Counted from the first letter of the stretch, positions 40,872-50,321 are shown. The stretch: 64,000 nucleotides of DNA from Actinomadura parmotrematis (GCF_019458805.1 NZ_JAIBOA010000010.1:186001-250000), one strand, 5' to 3'. Numbers and translations are program-made. Notes: generated from the letters alone by a model not told the origin.

Positions 40872-42092
40872 TCAGCGGGGCCAGCGGGCCGGGCGGTGCC
40901 CGACCGGCAGCTTCCGCAGCTCGTGGAGGACGTGCGGCCTCTGCACGTCCAGCCAGTCCACCAGGTGGCGGAACGACACGCACCGCACCTCGGGCTTGCG
41001 GCACACCGTCCGCATGACGCTCTCGACGGCGTCCATGTAGACGCCGCCGTTCCACTGCTCGAAGTGGTTCCCGATGATCAGCGGGGCGCGGTTGCCGTCG
41101 TAGGCGCGGTGGAAGCCGCCCATGAGGCTCGCGCGCATCTGCTCGCCCGCGCCGAAGCCGCCGCCCTTCGGCTGGTTGGCCATGTAGTTGTAGTCCATCG
41201 ACAGCACCTCGAACGGCCGGCCGGGCATCGGCAGCCGCTGGAGCGGCACGTCCCACAGCCCCTGGGTCCTGTCCGGCCACACCTGCGTGCCGTTGCCGCT
41301 GGAGTCGTAGCGGAAGCCGAGCGAGCGGCCGGCCGCGCGGGCGGCGGCGCGGCCCTCCAGGCAGGGGGTGCGGCCGCCGATGAGCTCCTTCTCGTAGTCG
41401 AAGGGCAGGGGCCGCATCCCCGTCCAGCCGGTCGTGGTCCGCCAGTGCTCGACGAACCACTTGGCCTGCCGGATCTCCGCGCGCCACTGCGCCGCGCTCC
41501 AGGCGTTCACGCCCGTCGCGCCGCAGAAGTGCCCGTTGTAGTGGGTGCCGATCTCGTTGCCGGCGAGCCAGGCGGCGCGCACCTCGTCCAGGGTGCGGTG
41601 CACGTCGGCGGGGCGGAACAGCCCGATGTCGGACGCGCCGCGCGCGTGGCCGGGCGGCCGGTAGCGCATCCGCTGCGACTTCGGCAGCACGTAGAGACCG
41701 CTGAGGAAGAACGTCTGGGTCGCGCCGTAGCGGGCGCCGAGGCGGCGGAAGTGCGAGAACAGCCGGTTGCCGTCCTCGCCCGCGCCGTCCCAGGAGAACA
41801 CCACGAACTGCGGCGGGCGCTGCCCCGGGGCCAGGACGGACGGTCGCCGCGCGCCCGGCTGCGGCCCGGTGTCGGCGGTCGAGCCGTCGCCGATCAGCCG
41901 CCGCACCGCGGGCGCCGCCTCGGCGGACGTCTCGCGGCGGGCGGCGGACGTCCCGGCCGGCCGCTCCCGCGCGTCCGCCGGCCGGTCCGCGGCCTCGCGG
42001 CCCGCCCCGGCGAGCCCGCACTCGTGCGCCAGCGCGGCGGCGAGCGCCACGCCCGCCACCACGCCCGCCGTCTTGACCGCCGCCGTCGCCAT
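40872..42092 (-). CDS. Secreted NodB/polysaccharide-deacetylase-like protein
   Basis: 406 residues from ATG 42092 (GGGGGACCGGG upstream). An N-terminal hydrophobic stretch (TAGVVAGVALAAALAHECGL) looks like a signal peptide or anchor. An Ala/Arg-rich linker follows. The catalytic part has QFVVFSWDGAGEDGNRLFSH, where TFDDG of NodB becomes SWDGAGED, then GNEIGTHYNGHFCG, retaining the HxxxH-like metal site, and MDYNYMANQPKGG. Divergent deacetylase superfamily; carbohydrate substrate unknown. Confidence 0.78.
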   Translation of the reverse strand: MATAAVKTAGVVAGVALAAALAHECGLAGAGREAADRPADARERPAGTSAARRETSAEAAPAVRRLIGDGSTADTGPQPGARRPSVLAPGQRPPQFVVFSWDGAGEDGNRLFSHFRRLGARYGATQTFFLSGLYVLPKSQRMRYRPPGHARGASDIGLFRPADVHRTLDEVRAAWLAGNEIGTHYNGHFCGATGVNAWSAAQWRAEIRQAKWFVEHWRTTTGWTGMRPLPFDYEKELIGGRTPCLEGRAAARAAGRSLGFRYDSSGNGTQVWPDRTQGLWDVPLQRLPMPGRPFEVLSMDYNYMANQPKGGGFGAGEQMRASLMGGFHRAYDGNRAPLIIGNHFEQWNGGVYMDAVESVMRTVCRKPEVRCVSFRHLVDWLDVQRPHVLHELRKLPVGHRPARWPR

Positions 42093-42176
42093 CCCGGTCC
42101 CCCGCCCCTCGACGGTGTCCACCGTGGCAGCGCCCACCCGTAAAGATCTTGGACGCGGCGGCGGCTGACCGACTCC

Positions 42177-43682
42177 TTACCGCTCGTTGCCCCCCGCTTG
42201 CGCGGCCCGCGCCTCCTCCTCCGGCAGGCCGCGCAGCGCCGCCCGCCGGATCTTGCCGGTGGAGGTGCGGGGCAGCTCGGCCAGGAACCGCACCGAGCGC
42301 GGCACCCGCGTCTCGGGCAGCCGCCGCCGCGCGTAGGCGAGGAGCTCGCGCGCGGCGGCGTCGGCCGGCGACGCCTCCGGCCCGAGCACCGCGAACGCGC
42401 GGAGCGCCCCGTCACCGTCCGCGACGACGGCGGCCTCGATGACGGCGGGGTGCCCGCCGAGCACCCGCTCGATCTCCAGCGGCCGGACCGTCCCGCCCGC
42501 CGCCGGGACCTCGTCCGCCCGGCGCCCGTGCAGGTGGACGAAGCCCGCGGCGTCGACGTGCACGACGTCGCCGGTGGACAGCCAGCCGCCGGCGCCGAGC
42601 ACCTCGGCGGTCCGGTCGGGCCGGTTCAGGTACCCGCGCATCACCGACGGGCCGCGCACGTGCAGCGCGCCCGGCTCGCCGACGGCGGCGGGCGCGCCGT
42701 CGCCGCGCCGCACCTCGATCTCGTAGGGGTCCAGCACGACGCCGAGGGTGCCGCGGGCGCGCCGGGCGACGGTGTTGGACACGAAGGTGTGGCCGACCTC
42801 GGTGCTGCCGAGGCCGTCCAGCACCGGGCAGCCGAGCATCCGCTCGATCCGGTCGGCGAGCGCGGGCAGCAGCGGCTCCCCGGCGGACGCCGCGGCGCGC
42901 AGCGACCCGGTGACGTCGGCGGTCCCCTCGGCCTCGACGAGCCGCGCGTACCAGGCGGGCACCGCGAACAGCAGCGTCGGCCGGTGCCGGCGGATCAGCG
43001 CGGCGGCGCCCGCCCCCGTCGGCCGGTCCGGCCACAGTACCGACGCCGCGCCACAGAACATCGGGAAGAACACCGACGCGCCGAGTCCGTACGGGTAGCA
43101 CGCCTTGGCCAGGGAGAACGTGACGTCCCTGTGAGTCATACCGAGCGCGCCGATGCCGAGCGCCTGGAAGTACGCCTCGGGGTCGGTATGCGTATGCACG
43201 GCGCCCTTGGGCCGGCCCGTCGTCCCGGAGGTGTACTGCACGTAGGCGGGGGTGTCCGCGCCGGCGTCGGCCGGGTCGGGGACGTGCGCGGGCTCGTCGG
43301 CGAGGTCCTCGCCGGTCAGCACCTGCGCGGTGGGGAACCGGGAGGCCAGGTCCGCGCCGCACACGACGGCCCGCGGTCCGGCGTCGGCGAGGACGTGGGC
43401 GTGCGCCGCGGCGGACCGCTCGGGCCCGGTGAGGACGGCGACCGCGCCGAGCCGCAGGGTGCCGAGCAGTGCGGCGGCGAACCCGACCGAGTCGGGCAGC
43501 GCGATCAGGACGCGGTGGCCGGGCCGGACGCCCGCCGCGTGCAGCACCCCCGACGCGCGGGCGGCCGCATCGTGCACCTCACCGTGGCTGAAAACCGCCT
43601 CACCGGCGTAGAACAGCGGGTGGTCGCGCCACCCGTGGGTATCCGCGCGTCGAGCGAGCGCGGCCGCGAGATTGCCTGCCAT
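42177..43682 (-). CDS. AMP-dependent acyl-CoA synthetase, benzoate-CoA-ligase-like
   Basis: 501 residues from ATG 43682, with GGAGGAG upstream. ATP motif YTSGTTGRPKG (about 150-160), then LLFAVPAWYARLVEAEG, GLGSTEVGHTF, the STGDVVHVDAAGF hinge and the C-terminal TSTGKIRR lysine near 477. It activates a carboxylic acid as acyl-AMP and transfers it to CoA. The pattern resembles aryl-CoA ligases (4-chlorobenzoate/benzoate type). No aromatic catabolic genes are adjacent, so the substrate is uncertain. Confidence 0.88.
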   Translation of the reverse strand: MAGNLAAALARRADTHGWRDHPLFYAGEAVFSHGEVHDAAARASGVLHAAGVRPGHRVLIALPDSVGFAAALLGTLRLGAVAVLTGPERSAAAHAHVLADAGPRAVVCGADLASRFPTAQVLTGEDLADEPAHVPDPADAGADTPAYVQYTSGTTGRPKGAVHTHTDPEAYFQALGIGALGMTHRDVTFSLAKACYPYGLGASVFFPMFCGAASVLWPDRPTGAGAAALIRRHRPTLLFAVPAWYARLVEAEGTADVTGSLRAAASAGEPLLPALADRIERMLGCPVLDGLGSTEVGHTFVSNTVARRARGTLGVVLDPYEIEVRRGDGAPAAVGEPGALHVRGPSVMRGYLNRPDRTAEVLGAGGWLSTGDVVHVDAAGFVHLHGRRADEVPAAGGTVRPLEIERVLGGHPAVIEAAVVADGDGALRAFAVLGPEASPADAAARELLAYARRRLPETRVPRSVRFLAELPRTSTGKIRRAALRGLPEEEARAAQAGGNER

Positions 43683-43811
43683 GGCTGAGCTCCTCCTGCC
43701 TGCGAGCGACAAGCGGAGGTTACGCCGGGTGCGCGTGGCACCACGGGGCGTTCGCGCTATTTCGGTCCCGGTCCGGAGCCGATTAGGTCATACCTACGGA
43801 GGCCGCCGTTG

Positions 43812-44423
43812 TCATCCGGCAAAGATCTCCCAGCCGGTCCCCCGGCGCACCAGCAGGTCGCGGGAGAGCAGGCTGCCCGCCGGCACGTCCCAGTCGGACG
43901 CGGCGCCGTCCTCGCCGCGCTCCTCCGACCAGACGCGGCCGGTCGCCCAGCGCAGCTTGTCGATCCCGTCGGCGTGGCCGGTGCCCGAGGCGACGAACAC
44001 GTCCCGCGCGGGCAGCGCCACCACGAGGTCGCCCTCGACGTCCTGGGCGAGCTTGTCGAGGAAACCGTCGTCGAGCGCGAGCCCGGCGGCGAGGCCGCCC
44101 TCGCCGAGGGTGACCGTGACGGCGCGCGCGTCGGGGTACCAGCTCAGCGACAGGTCGGGCCGCCGGTCGCGCAGGTTCACCACGGCGAGGCGCCGCAGGT
44201 CGCCGGGCGCGACGCCGAGCTCCTCGCAGTGCCGCGGCGCGACGTGCTCGTAGCGGCGGGCGTGCTCGTCGACGTGCTCCAGCGCGTAGGTGACGTAGAC
44301 GTCGCCGGCGAGCGCGTCGCGGACCGGCTCCTCGGCCGGCGGCAGCGGGAACTCCAGCTGCACCTCGGCGGGCACCCGCGCCTTCATCAGCGGGACGATC
44401 AGGCTGGTCCGCGGAGCGGTCAC
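43812..44423 (-). CDS. DUF1444 (YtpQ-like) protein
   Basis: 203 residues from GTG 44423, with AGGAGG upstream. The order LAGDVYVTYALEHVDEHARR, CEELGVAPGDLRRLAVVNLR, and GDLVVALPARDVFVASGTG matches DUF1444. Cytoplasmic and acidic. Function unknown across the family. A perfect repeat ACCGGTGC-G-GCACCGGT lies 46 bp upstream (44469-44485) and may be its operator. Confidence 0.72.
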   Translation of the reverse strand: MTAPRTSLIVPLMKARVPAEVQLEFPLPPAEEPVRDALAGDVYVTYALEHVDEHARRYEHVAPRHCEELGVAPGDLRRLAVVNLRDRRPDLSLSWYPDARAVTVTLGEGGLAAGLALDDGFLDKLAQDVEGDLVVALPARDVFVASGTGHADGIDKLRWATGRVWSEERGEDGAASDWDVPAGSLLSRDLLVRRGTGWEIFAG

Positions 44424-44501
44424 GGGCGGTTCCTCCTGGGGGCGGACGGCAGCAGAGTGGATCACGATACCGGTGCGGCACCGGTGGCGGCCGGAACCCG
44501 C

Positions 44502-44534
44502 CCGTCCCCATGCGTGTCCCGCCCGCGGGGACGG
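44502..44534 (-). terminator. Hairpin downstream of cobQ
   Basis: CCGTCCCC (44502-44509) and GGGGACGG (44527-44534) pair perfectly across 17 bases, two bases beyond the cobQ stop on the minus strand. Likely terminator of the APH-cobD-cobQ transcript. Confidence 0.55.
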
Positions 44535-44536
44535 CC

Positions 44537-46063
44537 CTAGCCGCCCCCGGACGAGCCGCCGCCCGGCGCCGGCGGGGCGCCGCCGGGCGCGACGACGGGC
44601 AGCCCGGCGGGCGCCCCGCCTTCCAGCAGGCGCCGCAGCGCGCCGGTGTCCAGGTGCTCGGCCACCAGGTCGCCGAGCACGTCGAGCGTCCGCTCGCGCA
44701 GCCCGGCGAACGAGGTAGCGGGGGCGGGCGTGAAGTCGCGCCCCGCGCGCGCCGCCACGTCGGCCAGGAACGCCCGCCGGAAGCCGTCGTTCTCCAGCGC
44801 GCCGTGCCAGGTCGTGCCGTAGACGGCGCCGTCCCGGCACCCGTCCAGGAACGGCTCGCCGCCGTGGACCTCGGCGATCCCGTGGTGGATCTCGTAACCG
44901 TCCACGTCCTTGCCGTAGGCGCTGCCGCGCGGCCGCGCGAGCGTCTTGTCCGCGCCGAACCGCACGCGCACCGGCAGCAGGCCGAGCCCGTCGACGACCC
45001 CGGCCCGCGACTCGACGTCGTCCTCGATCCGCTCGGCGAGCATCTGATAGCCGCCGCAGATCCCGAGCACCGGGCGTCCCTCCCGCGCCCGCCGCTCGAC
45101 GGCCCCGGCCATCCCGTTGCCGCGCAGCCAGCGCAGGTCGCTCACCGTCGCCCGGCTGCCGGGCAGCACGACCAGGTCGGCGTCCGCCAGGTCCCCGGCG
45201 CCCGTCGCGTACCGGACCACCACGCCGGGCTCGCACCGCAGGGCGTCCAGGTCGGTGAAGTTGGAGATCCGGGGGAACCTCGCGACCGCGACCCGCAGCG
45301 TCTCCTTCCCGTACGGGGCTTCGGCGCCGCCCCTCGCCGCGTCCAGCGCCAGGCTGTCCTCGGCGTCCAGGTACAGCCCGCTCTGCCAGGGCAGCACGCC
45401 CAGCGTGGGGCGTCCGGTCAGCATCCGGAGCTGCTCCAGTCCGGGCGCCAGCAGCTCGCTCGCCCCGCGGAACTTGTTGATGACGAACCCCGCGACGAGT
45501 GCCTGGTCCGCCGGCTCCAGCAGCCCGACCGTCCCGTACAGCGCCGCGAAGACGCCGCCCCGGTCGATGTCGCCGACCACGATGACCGGCAGGTCGGCGG
45601 CCCGCGCGAGCCCCATGTTGGCGATGTCGCCCGCCCGCAGGTTGATCTCCGCCGGGCTGCCCGCCCCCTCGCAGATCACCGCGTCGTACGCGCTCCGCAG
45701 CTCCGCCAGGCTCGCCGCCACGGCCTCCCGCAACCGCTCCTTGAGCGCCCCGTACTCCAGCGCGTCCACGTCGGCGACCGGCCTGCCGAGCAGCACGACC
45801 TGGCTCCGCCGGTCGCTGCCGGGCTTCAGCAGCACCGGGTTCATCACCGCGCGCGGCGTCACCCCCGCCGCCTGCGCCTGCATGTACTGCGCCCGGCCGA
45901 TCTCGGCGCCGTCCGCCGTGACCATCGAGTTGAGCGACATGTTCTGCGCCTTGAACGGCGCCACCCGCACGCCCTCGCGCGCCAGCCACCGGCAGATCCC
46001 GGCCGTCAGGACGCTCTTGCCCGCGTCCGACGTCGTCCCGGCGACCAGCAACGCCCCGCTCAC
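44537..46063 (-). CDS. cobQ: Cobyric acid synthase
   Basis: 508 residues. An N-terminal dethiobiotin-synthetase-like ATPase (GTTSDAGKS, about 9-17; APFKAQNMSLNSMV) is followed by a class-I glutamine-amidotransferase domain with nucleophile Cys in PVLGICGGYQML and His in YEIHHG. It amidates four side chains of adenosylcobyrinate diamide. The C-terminus ends in a Pro/Gly/Ser tail. The GTG start overlaps the cobD stop by 4 bp. It complements cobO/cobB at the other end of the window. Confidence 0.96.
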   Translation of the reverse strand: MSGALLVAGTTSDAGKSVLTAGICRWLAREGVRVAPFKAQNMSLNSMVTADGAEIGRAQYMQAQAAGVTPRAVMNPVLLKPGSDRRSQVVLLGRPVADVDALEYGALKERLREAVAASLAELRSAYDAVICEGAGSPAEINLRAGDIANMGLARAADLPVIVVGDIDRGGVFAALYGTVGLLEPADQALVAGFVINKFRGASELLAPGLEQLRMLTGRPTLGVLPWQSGLYLDAEDSLALDAARGGAEAPYGKETLRVAVARFPRISNFTDLDALRCEPGVVVRYATGAGDLADADLVVLPGSRATVSDLRWLRGNGMAGAVERRAREGRPVLGICGGYQMLAERIEDDVESRAGVVDGLGLLPVRVRFGADKTLARPRGSAYGKDVDGYEIHHGIAEVHGGEPFLDGCRDGAVYGTTWHGALENDGFRRAFLADVAARAGRDFTPAPATSFAGLRERTLDVLGDLVAEHLDTGALRRLLEGGAPAGLPVVAPGGAPPAPGGGSSGGG

Positions 46064-46983
46064 GCCCGCCTCCACCACGCCGCACCCGCACAGACCACCG
46101 CAGCGCAGACCGTAACAGCCCGGGACAAACGCACCGCCCGCCGGACGTCGGCGACCTCGGGCGCCCGCCCGTCCCCCATCTCCGGCCGCCGCTCGACACG
46201 CCCGCCGTAGGAGTTCGTCCCGCCGAGCCGCACGCCCAGCGCCCCCGCGAAGGCCGCCTCGCACCGTCCCGCGTTGGGGCTCGGATGCTCGCCGCCATCG
46301 CGCCGCAGCACCCGCCAGGCGTCCGTCCGGGGCGCGCAGGCGACCGTCAGCAGGCCCGTCAACCGCGCCGGCACCCAGTTGGCGACGTCGTCGAGCCGCG
46401 CGGCAGCCCACCCGAACCGCTCGTACCTGGCGCTCCGGTAACCGACCATCGCGTCCAGGGTGTTGACGGCCCGGTACGCCAGCAGCCCCGGCACACCGGC
46501 CACGGCGCCCCACATCAGCGGCGCGACGGCCGCGTCCGAGGTGTTCTCCGCCACCGACTCGACGGTGGCGCGCGCGAGCCCGTCAGCGTCCATCCGCGCC
46601 GGATCCCGGGCGCACAGGTGCGAGAGGCGCCGCCTCGCGTTTTCGACGTCCCCCGCCTCCAGGAACCGGGCCATCGCCAGCCCTTCCCGGCCCAGCGACG
46701 TCCCGCCGAGAACGGCCCAGGTGGCCAGCGCCGTCACCCCGACCCGGGCCACGTCCCCCCGCGCGACCCGCTCGACCGCAACGCCGCCTGCCGCGACACC
46801 CCCGACGAGCGCCGCCGCGTACAGCACGCCGCGCGCCCGGGAGTCACCGTAGACCCGTCGCTCAGCAGCCCCAGCCGCCCGCCCGAACAGGGCCACCGGA
46901 TGCCCGCGCCTCGGATCCCCGAAAACCCCGTCCAGCGCCACGCCCGCCAGCAGCCCCAGTGCTCTGCCCTCAGAGGCACGCAT
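46060..46983 (-). CDS. cobD: Adenosylcobinamide-phosphate synthase
   Basis: 307 residues, CbiB/CobD family: attaches aminopropanol (or its phosphate) to cobyric acid at the membrane. The opening LGLLAGVALDGVFGDPRRGH matches the family start (LDxxxGDPxxxHP). The central segments VESVAENTSDAAVAPLMWG and YRAVNTLDAMVGYR are diagnostic. Several hydrophobic helices make it an integral membrane protein. It overlaps cobQ by 4 bp and the upstream APH gene by 14 bp. Confidence 0.95.
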   Translation of the reverse strand: MRASEGRALGLLAGVALDGVFGDPRRGHPVALFGRAAGAAERRVYGDSRARGVLYAAALVGGVAAGGVAVERVARGDVARVGVTALATWAVLGGTSLGREGLAMARFLEAGDVENARRRLSHLCARDPARMDADGLARATVESVAENTSDAAVAPLMWGAVAGVPGLLAYRAVNTLDAMVGYRSARYERFGWAAARLDDVANWVPARLTGLLTVACAPRTDAWRVLRRDGGEHPSPNAGRCEAAFAGALGVRLGGTNSYGGRVERRPEMGDGRAPEVADVRRAVRLSRAVTVCAAVVCAGAAWWRRA

Positions 46984-47785
46984 CCAGTTCGTCCCAGTTC
47001 CGTTCGAGCCAGTCCTGGGCGCGCCTGATGCGCGCCCCGGCTCCCCCGTGCCACATGCGCGCCCAGCCGCCGCCGTACTGCTCGGCGCGCCACTCCATCG
47101 CCCGGTAGGAGCGCTCGAACCGTACCCGCGACGCCGTCAGCAGCTCACCCCGGGTGGCACGGTCCAAACCGTAGGCGTCGCTGAACAGCCGCATCCGCCG
47201 ACCCACGTCGACGCCGTACAGGCGCCAGTCCCGATCCGCCGGATCGGCGACCGGCGCCCAGTGCCGCAACGCCGTCACCACGTCGTACAACCTCGTCGTG
47301 GGCCGCGCCAGATCGAAATCGATCAGCCCGCAGACAACCCCACCCCGAAAGACAACATTCTCCGGCGTCACATCACAGTGCCCGATGAGCTCGGGCTCCC
47401 CGTCCAGGTTCGACGCCGCTGTGTCCCACGGCGCCCCCTCCGCCAGCCCGTACCCCTCGACCGCGTCGTGGTAGCGCCGCAACAGCCGGGCGACACCCGC
47501 CAGCGCCTCATCGCTCACCGCGTACGCCGGCAGCGGCCGCCGCGGCGTCTCCCCCGGCACCCAGCTGAGGACCTCGCGCCCGCGCCCGTCCACCCCGAGC
47601 ACCCGCGGCGCGCCGTCGAACCCGACGTCCTCCAGATGGCGCAGCAGCCCGTGCACCGCCGGACTCTGCGGCCCGAGCGGCCTCCGCACGGTGTCCCCGA
47701 CCCGCACGACCCCTTCGGTCACGTCCCCGCCGGACAGCGGGATCTCGATACTCGCAGCCACGAACGGCAACGATATGACCTTCAC
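46970..47785 (-). CDS. APH/ChoK-like aminoglycoside phosphotransferase family protein
   Basis: 271 residues. The catalytic loop ELIGHCDVTPENVVFR (HxDxxxxN) and CGLIDFDLARP (DFD metal site) are intact. The N-terminal lobe has VVRVGDTVRRP and LRHLEDVGFDGAPRVLG. Overlap with cobD suggests co-transcription. Kinases of this fold act on many small hydroxylated substrates, so antibiotic resistance should not be assumed, and a corrinoid role is only a guess from position. Confidence 0.85.
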   Translation of the reverse strand: MKVISLPFVAASIEIPLSGGDVTEGVVRVGDTVRRPLGPQSPAVHGLLRHLEDVGFDGAPRVLGVDGRGREVLSWVPGETPRRPLPAYAVSDEALAGVARLLRRYHDAVEGYGLAEGAPWDTAASNLDGEPELIGHCDVTPENVVFRGGVVCGLIDFDLARPTTRLYDVVTALRHWAPVADPADRDWRLYGVDVGRRMRLFSDAYGLDRATRGELLTASRVRFERSYRAMEWRAEQYGGGWARMWHGGAGARIRRAQDWLERNWDELDACL

Positions 47786-47887
47786 CCGACCGCCCCGACC
47801 GCATTACGATGATCCAGAGCAAGGCCGCGCCGCGCGGATCCACCCGTGCGAAGACCACCGGCCGCGCTCTACACTCGGGGCCGACAG

Positions 47888-47964
47888 GCGCCCATAGCTC
47901 AGCCGGATAGAGCATCGGACTTCTAATCCGACGGTCGGGGGTTCGAATCCCTCTGGGCGCGCCA
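47888..47964 (+). tRNA. tRNA-Arg (anticodon TCT), CCA encoded
   Basis: Seven-base acceptor GCGCCCA pairs with TGGGCGC. The D arm is around GCTCAGCCGGATAGAGC, the anticodon loop CTTCTAA has TCT at 47922-47924, and the T loop TTCGAAT is intact. The discriminator G is followed by genomic CCA (47962-47964). It reads AGA codons, which are rare in this GC-rich sequence. The tRNA body is 74 bases. Confidence 0.97.
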
Positions 47965-48070
47965 CCCGTGACGAGGCCGACGACAACGCCGTCGCGTCCG
48001 CCCGGTTCGCCTTCATCTCCGGCAGCAGGATGCCGCTGACGTCGCCGGTTCCCGCCGCTTCACCGTTTCC

Positions 48071-48098
48071 ATAGACAATGAATATAAAATGGCTATGC
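48071..48098 (+). promoter_or_regulatory. Imperfect inverted repeat at the marR promoter
   Basis: CATAGACAAT (48071-48080) and AATGGCTATG (48089-48098) match as an inverted repeat at eight of ten positions. They enclose AT-rich sequence (GAATATAA) that could be the -10. The MarR ATG is at 48106. Likely autoregulatory operator of the MarR-MFS operon. Confidence 0.55.
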
Positions 48099-48105
48099 TT
48101 CGGGC

Positions 48106-48564
48106 ATGGGTCGTCACGATGCCGCCTCCGACGCGGCCGCCGCCATCGGGGCGGCGCTCTACGGGCTGGCCACCAGGGCCGCCCGGCGCCTGCCCCGGGA
48201 CATGAGCCTGACGTCCGCCGCCACCCTGGCCACCCTGGACCGGACCGGTCCGCGGCGCATCACCCATCTGGCCGCGGTCGAGGGCGTCACCCAGCCCGCG
48301 ATGACCGCCCTGGTCCGGGTGATGGAGGAGTCCGGCCTGGTCGAGCGGCGGGGCGACGCGGCCGACAAGCGGGTCACGCTGGTGTGCCTGACCGAGGCCG
48401 GCGCCTCCTACGTCCGGACGCGGCGCCGGGCGGGCGTCCAGGCGTTCGAGCGGTTGATCGGCGAGCTCGCCGACGACGAGGTCGAGGCGCTGGTGGCGGC
48501 CCTTCCGGCGCTGAAGCACCTGGAAGAGCTCGAAAGCCGGGAGCGCGAGGGGACGCAGCGGTGA
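48106..48564 (+). CDS. MarR family transcriptional regulator
   Basis: 152 residues. Winged helix with MSLTSAATLATLDRTGPRRI, recognition region TQPAMTALVRVMEESGLVER, and wing GDAADKRVTLVCLTEAG. The C-terminal helix is charged (LKHLEELESREREGTQR). It is co-transcribed with an MFS gene by GTGA overlap, so it probably controls efflux. Start ATG lies right after an inverted repeat. Confidence 0.92.
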   Translation: MGRHDAASDAAAAIGAALYGLATRAARRLPRDMSLTSAATLATLDRTGPRRITHLAAVEGVTQPAMTALVRVMEESGLVERRGDAADKRVTLVCLTEAGASYVRTRRRAGVQAFERLIGELADDEVEALVAALPALKHLEELESREREGTQR

Positions 48565-49994
48565 CGGGCCGGCCGGTCGGTGGGGGCGCGGTGGAAGCGT
48601 TACCGGCGGCGCGTCGGGAGGCGCGGCCGCTGGTCCCGGCCCTGATGTTCATCGCCCTGGTCGTGGCGGCGATCGCCAGCCTCGGGACGCCGCTCATCAC
48701 CAGCGTGGCGACCTCGTTCCACGTCTCGCTCGGCAGCGCGCAGTGGACGCTGACCGTCGCGCTGCTCAGCGGCGCCGTCGCCACGCCGGTCCTCGGCCGG
48801 CTCGGGGCCGGCCCGCACCGGCGGGCCGCGATCCTCGCCACGCTGGCCGTCGTCGTCGCCGGCGGCGCGCTCACCGTGCTGCCGCTGCCGTTCGCGTGGC
48901 TGCTGGCCGGCCGGGCGGCCCAGGGCGTCGGGCTCGGGCTGACGGCGCTGATGATGGGCGTGGCCCGCGACCACCTCCCCGAGGAGCGCGGCGCGGCCGT
49001 GATCGCCCTGATCTCGGTGGTCTCGATCATCGGGGCCGGCGTCGGCTACCCGCTGGCCGCCTTGCTCGCCGAGATCGGCGGGGTGCGGACCGCCTACGGC
49101 TTCGGCCTGGCCGTCACCGCCGCCGCCCTCCTGACGGCGTGGCGCTCCATACCCGAAGCCCCCGAAGGCCGCTCCGCCCACGTGGACGTGGCGGGCGCGG
49201 TCGTCCTGGCCGCCGCGCTGCTGCTGGTGCTGTTCCTCGCCGGCGAACGGGATCTGTGGAGCCGTCACCCCGCCGTGGCGGCGGGCCTCGCCGTCGTCGC
49301 GGTGGTGCTGCTCTGCGTCTGGGCCGTCGTCGAGCTGCGCAGCACGACGCCGCTGATCGACGTGCGGGCGGTGCGGCACCCGGCGGTCGCCGGGGCGAAC
49401 CTCGCCATGTTCGTCGGCGGGATCGGCATGTACCTGCTGCTCACGCTCGTCACCCGGTACGCGCAGACGCCGCACGGCGCCGGCTACGGCTTCGGGCTGA
49501 CGACCTTCGTCGCCGGGCTGGTCCTCGTCCCGTTCTCGGTGCTGGGGTTCGTCGCCGGCAAGCTCACGCCGCGGATCCGGACGCGGATCGCGGGCCCCCT
49601 GCTCCTGGCCGGCAGCGCCGTCGTGGTCGGCGGCGGGTTCGCCCTGTTCGCGGCGGCCCGGTCGGACCTGGCCGAGCTGTTCGCGGCGATGGGCGTGCTC
49701 GGCTTCGGCGTCGGCGGCTTCTCGGCCGCGATGCCCGGCGTCATCCTGGCCGTCACCCCGAAGAGCGAGACGTCGAGCGCCATGAGCTTCAACTACGTCG
49801 TCCGCAGCGTCGGGTACTCCCTGGGCAGCGCCATCGGCGGCCTGATCCTCGCCGCGGGCACCGGGCCCGGCCGCCTCTTCCCCGACGACGGCGCCTACAC
49901 CACCGCGGCGCTGGTCGGCATCGGCGCCATGGCGATCACTACGCTGGCAAGCCTCGCCCTCGCCCGGCGACGCCCGTCCACGACCGGCCCGTAA
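48561..49994 (+). CDS. MFS transporter, DHA-type efflux
   Basis: 477 residues, 14 predicted spans. The motif region FHVSLGSAQWTLTVALLSGAV and the antiporter-like GRAAQGVGLGLTALMMGVARD resemble DHA2 pumps. MPGVILAVTPKSETSSAMSF and VRSVGYSLGSAIGGLI are common in actinobacterial members. The GTG start overlaps the MarR stop. Substrate unknown; regulation by the linked MarR repressor is likely. Confidence 0.9.
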   Translation: MTGRPVGGGAVEALPAARREARPLVPALMFIALVVAAIASLGTPLITSVATSFHVSLGSAQWTLTVALLSGAVATPVLGRLGAGPHRRAAILATLAVVVAGGALTVLPLPFAWLLAGRAAQGVGLGLTALMMGVARDHLPEERGAAVIALISVVSIIGAGVGYPLAALLAEIGGVRTAYGFGLAVTAAALLTAWRSIPEAPEGRSAHVDVAGAVVLAAALLLVLFLAGERDLWSRHPAVAAGLAVVAVVLLCVWAVVELRSTTPLIDVRAVRHPAVAGANLAMFVGGIGMYLLLTLVTRYAQTPHGAGYGFGLTTFVAGLVLVPFSVLGFVAGKLTPRIRTRIAGPLLLAGSAVVVGGGFALFAAARSDLAELFAAMGVLGFGVGGFSAAMPGVILAVTPKSETSSAMSFNYVVRSVGYSLGSAIGGLILAAGTGPGRLFPDDGAYTTAALVGIGAMAITTLASLALARRRPSTTGP

Positions 49995-50027
49995 GTCAGA
50001 CGCACGCATTCCCGCACTGGAGGTTCC

Positions 50028-50321
50028 ATGCCCAAGGGCTACTGGGTCAGCGCCTACCGCGCCATTTCGGACCCCGAGAAGCTGGCCGCCTACAACAAGC
50101 TGGCCGGTCCGGCCGTCCAGGCCGGGGGCGGACGGGTCCTCTCCCGCGGCGTCCGGGTCGTCGCCCACGACGCCGGGATCGCCGAGCGCACCGTCCTGAT
50201 CGAGTTCGACAGCTTCGAGCAGGCCGTCGCGGCGCACGAGAGCGCGGCCTACCAGGAGGCGCTGGCCGCGCTCGCCGACGGCGTCGAGCGCGACTTCCGC
50301 ATCGTCGAGGGCATCGACTGA
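50028..50321 (+). CDS. DUF1330 domain protein
   Basis: 97 residues: MPKGYWVSAYRAISDPEKLA, then RTVLIEFDSFEQAVAAHES and AYQEALAAL. This is the ferredoxin-like dimeric alpha/beta fold of DUF1330. ATG follows GGAGG. It lies 33 bp after the MFS gene and may be in its transcript. Function unknown. Confidence 0.9.
   Translation: MPKGYWVSAYRAISDPEKLAAYNKLAGPAVQAGGGRVLSRGVRVVAHDAGIAERTVLIEFDSFEQAVAAHESAAYQEALAALADGVERDFRIVEGID

Noticed and set aside
39643..42021. 792-codon minus-strand frame spanning three genes
   Set aside because: Composition is shadow-like and it crosses the real EcsC-like, LysE and deacetylase genes, which are supported in other frames.
46970..47785. Antibiotic-resistance aminoglycoside kinase
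   Set aside because: The APH fold is general, the gene is co-transcribed with cobD, and nothing indicates antibiotic substrates.
47786..47887. Second cobalamin riboswitch for the cobD-cobQ operon
   Set aside because: I looked for CCCGCNACTGT and the B12-box core on the minus strand upstream of 47785 and did not find them.
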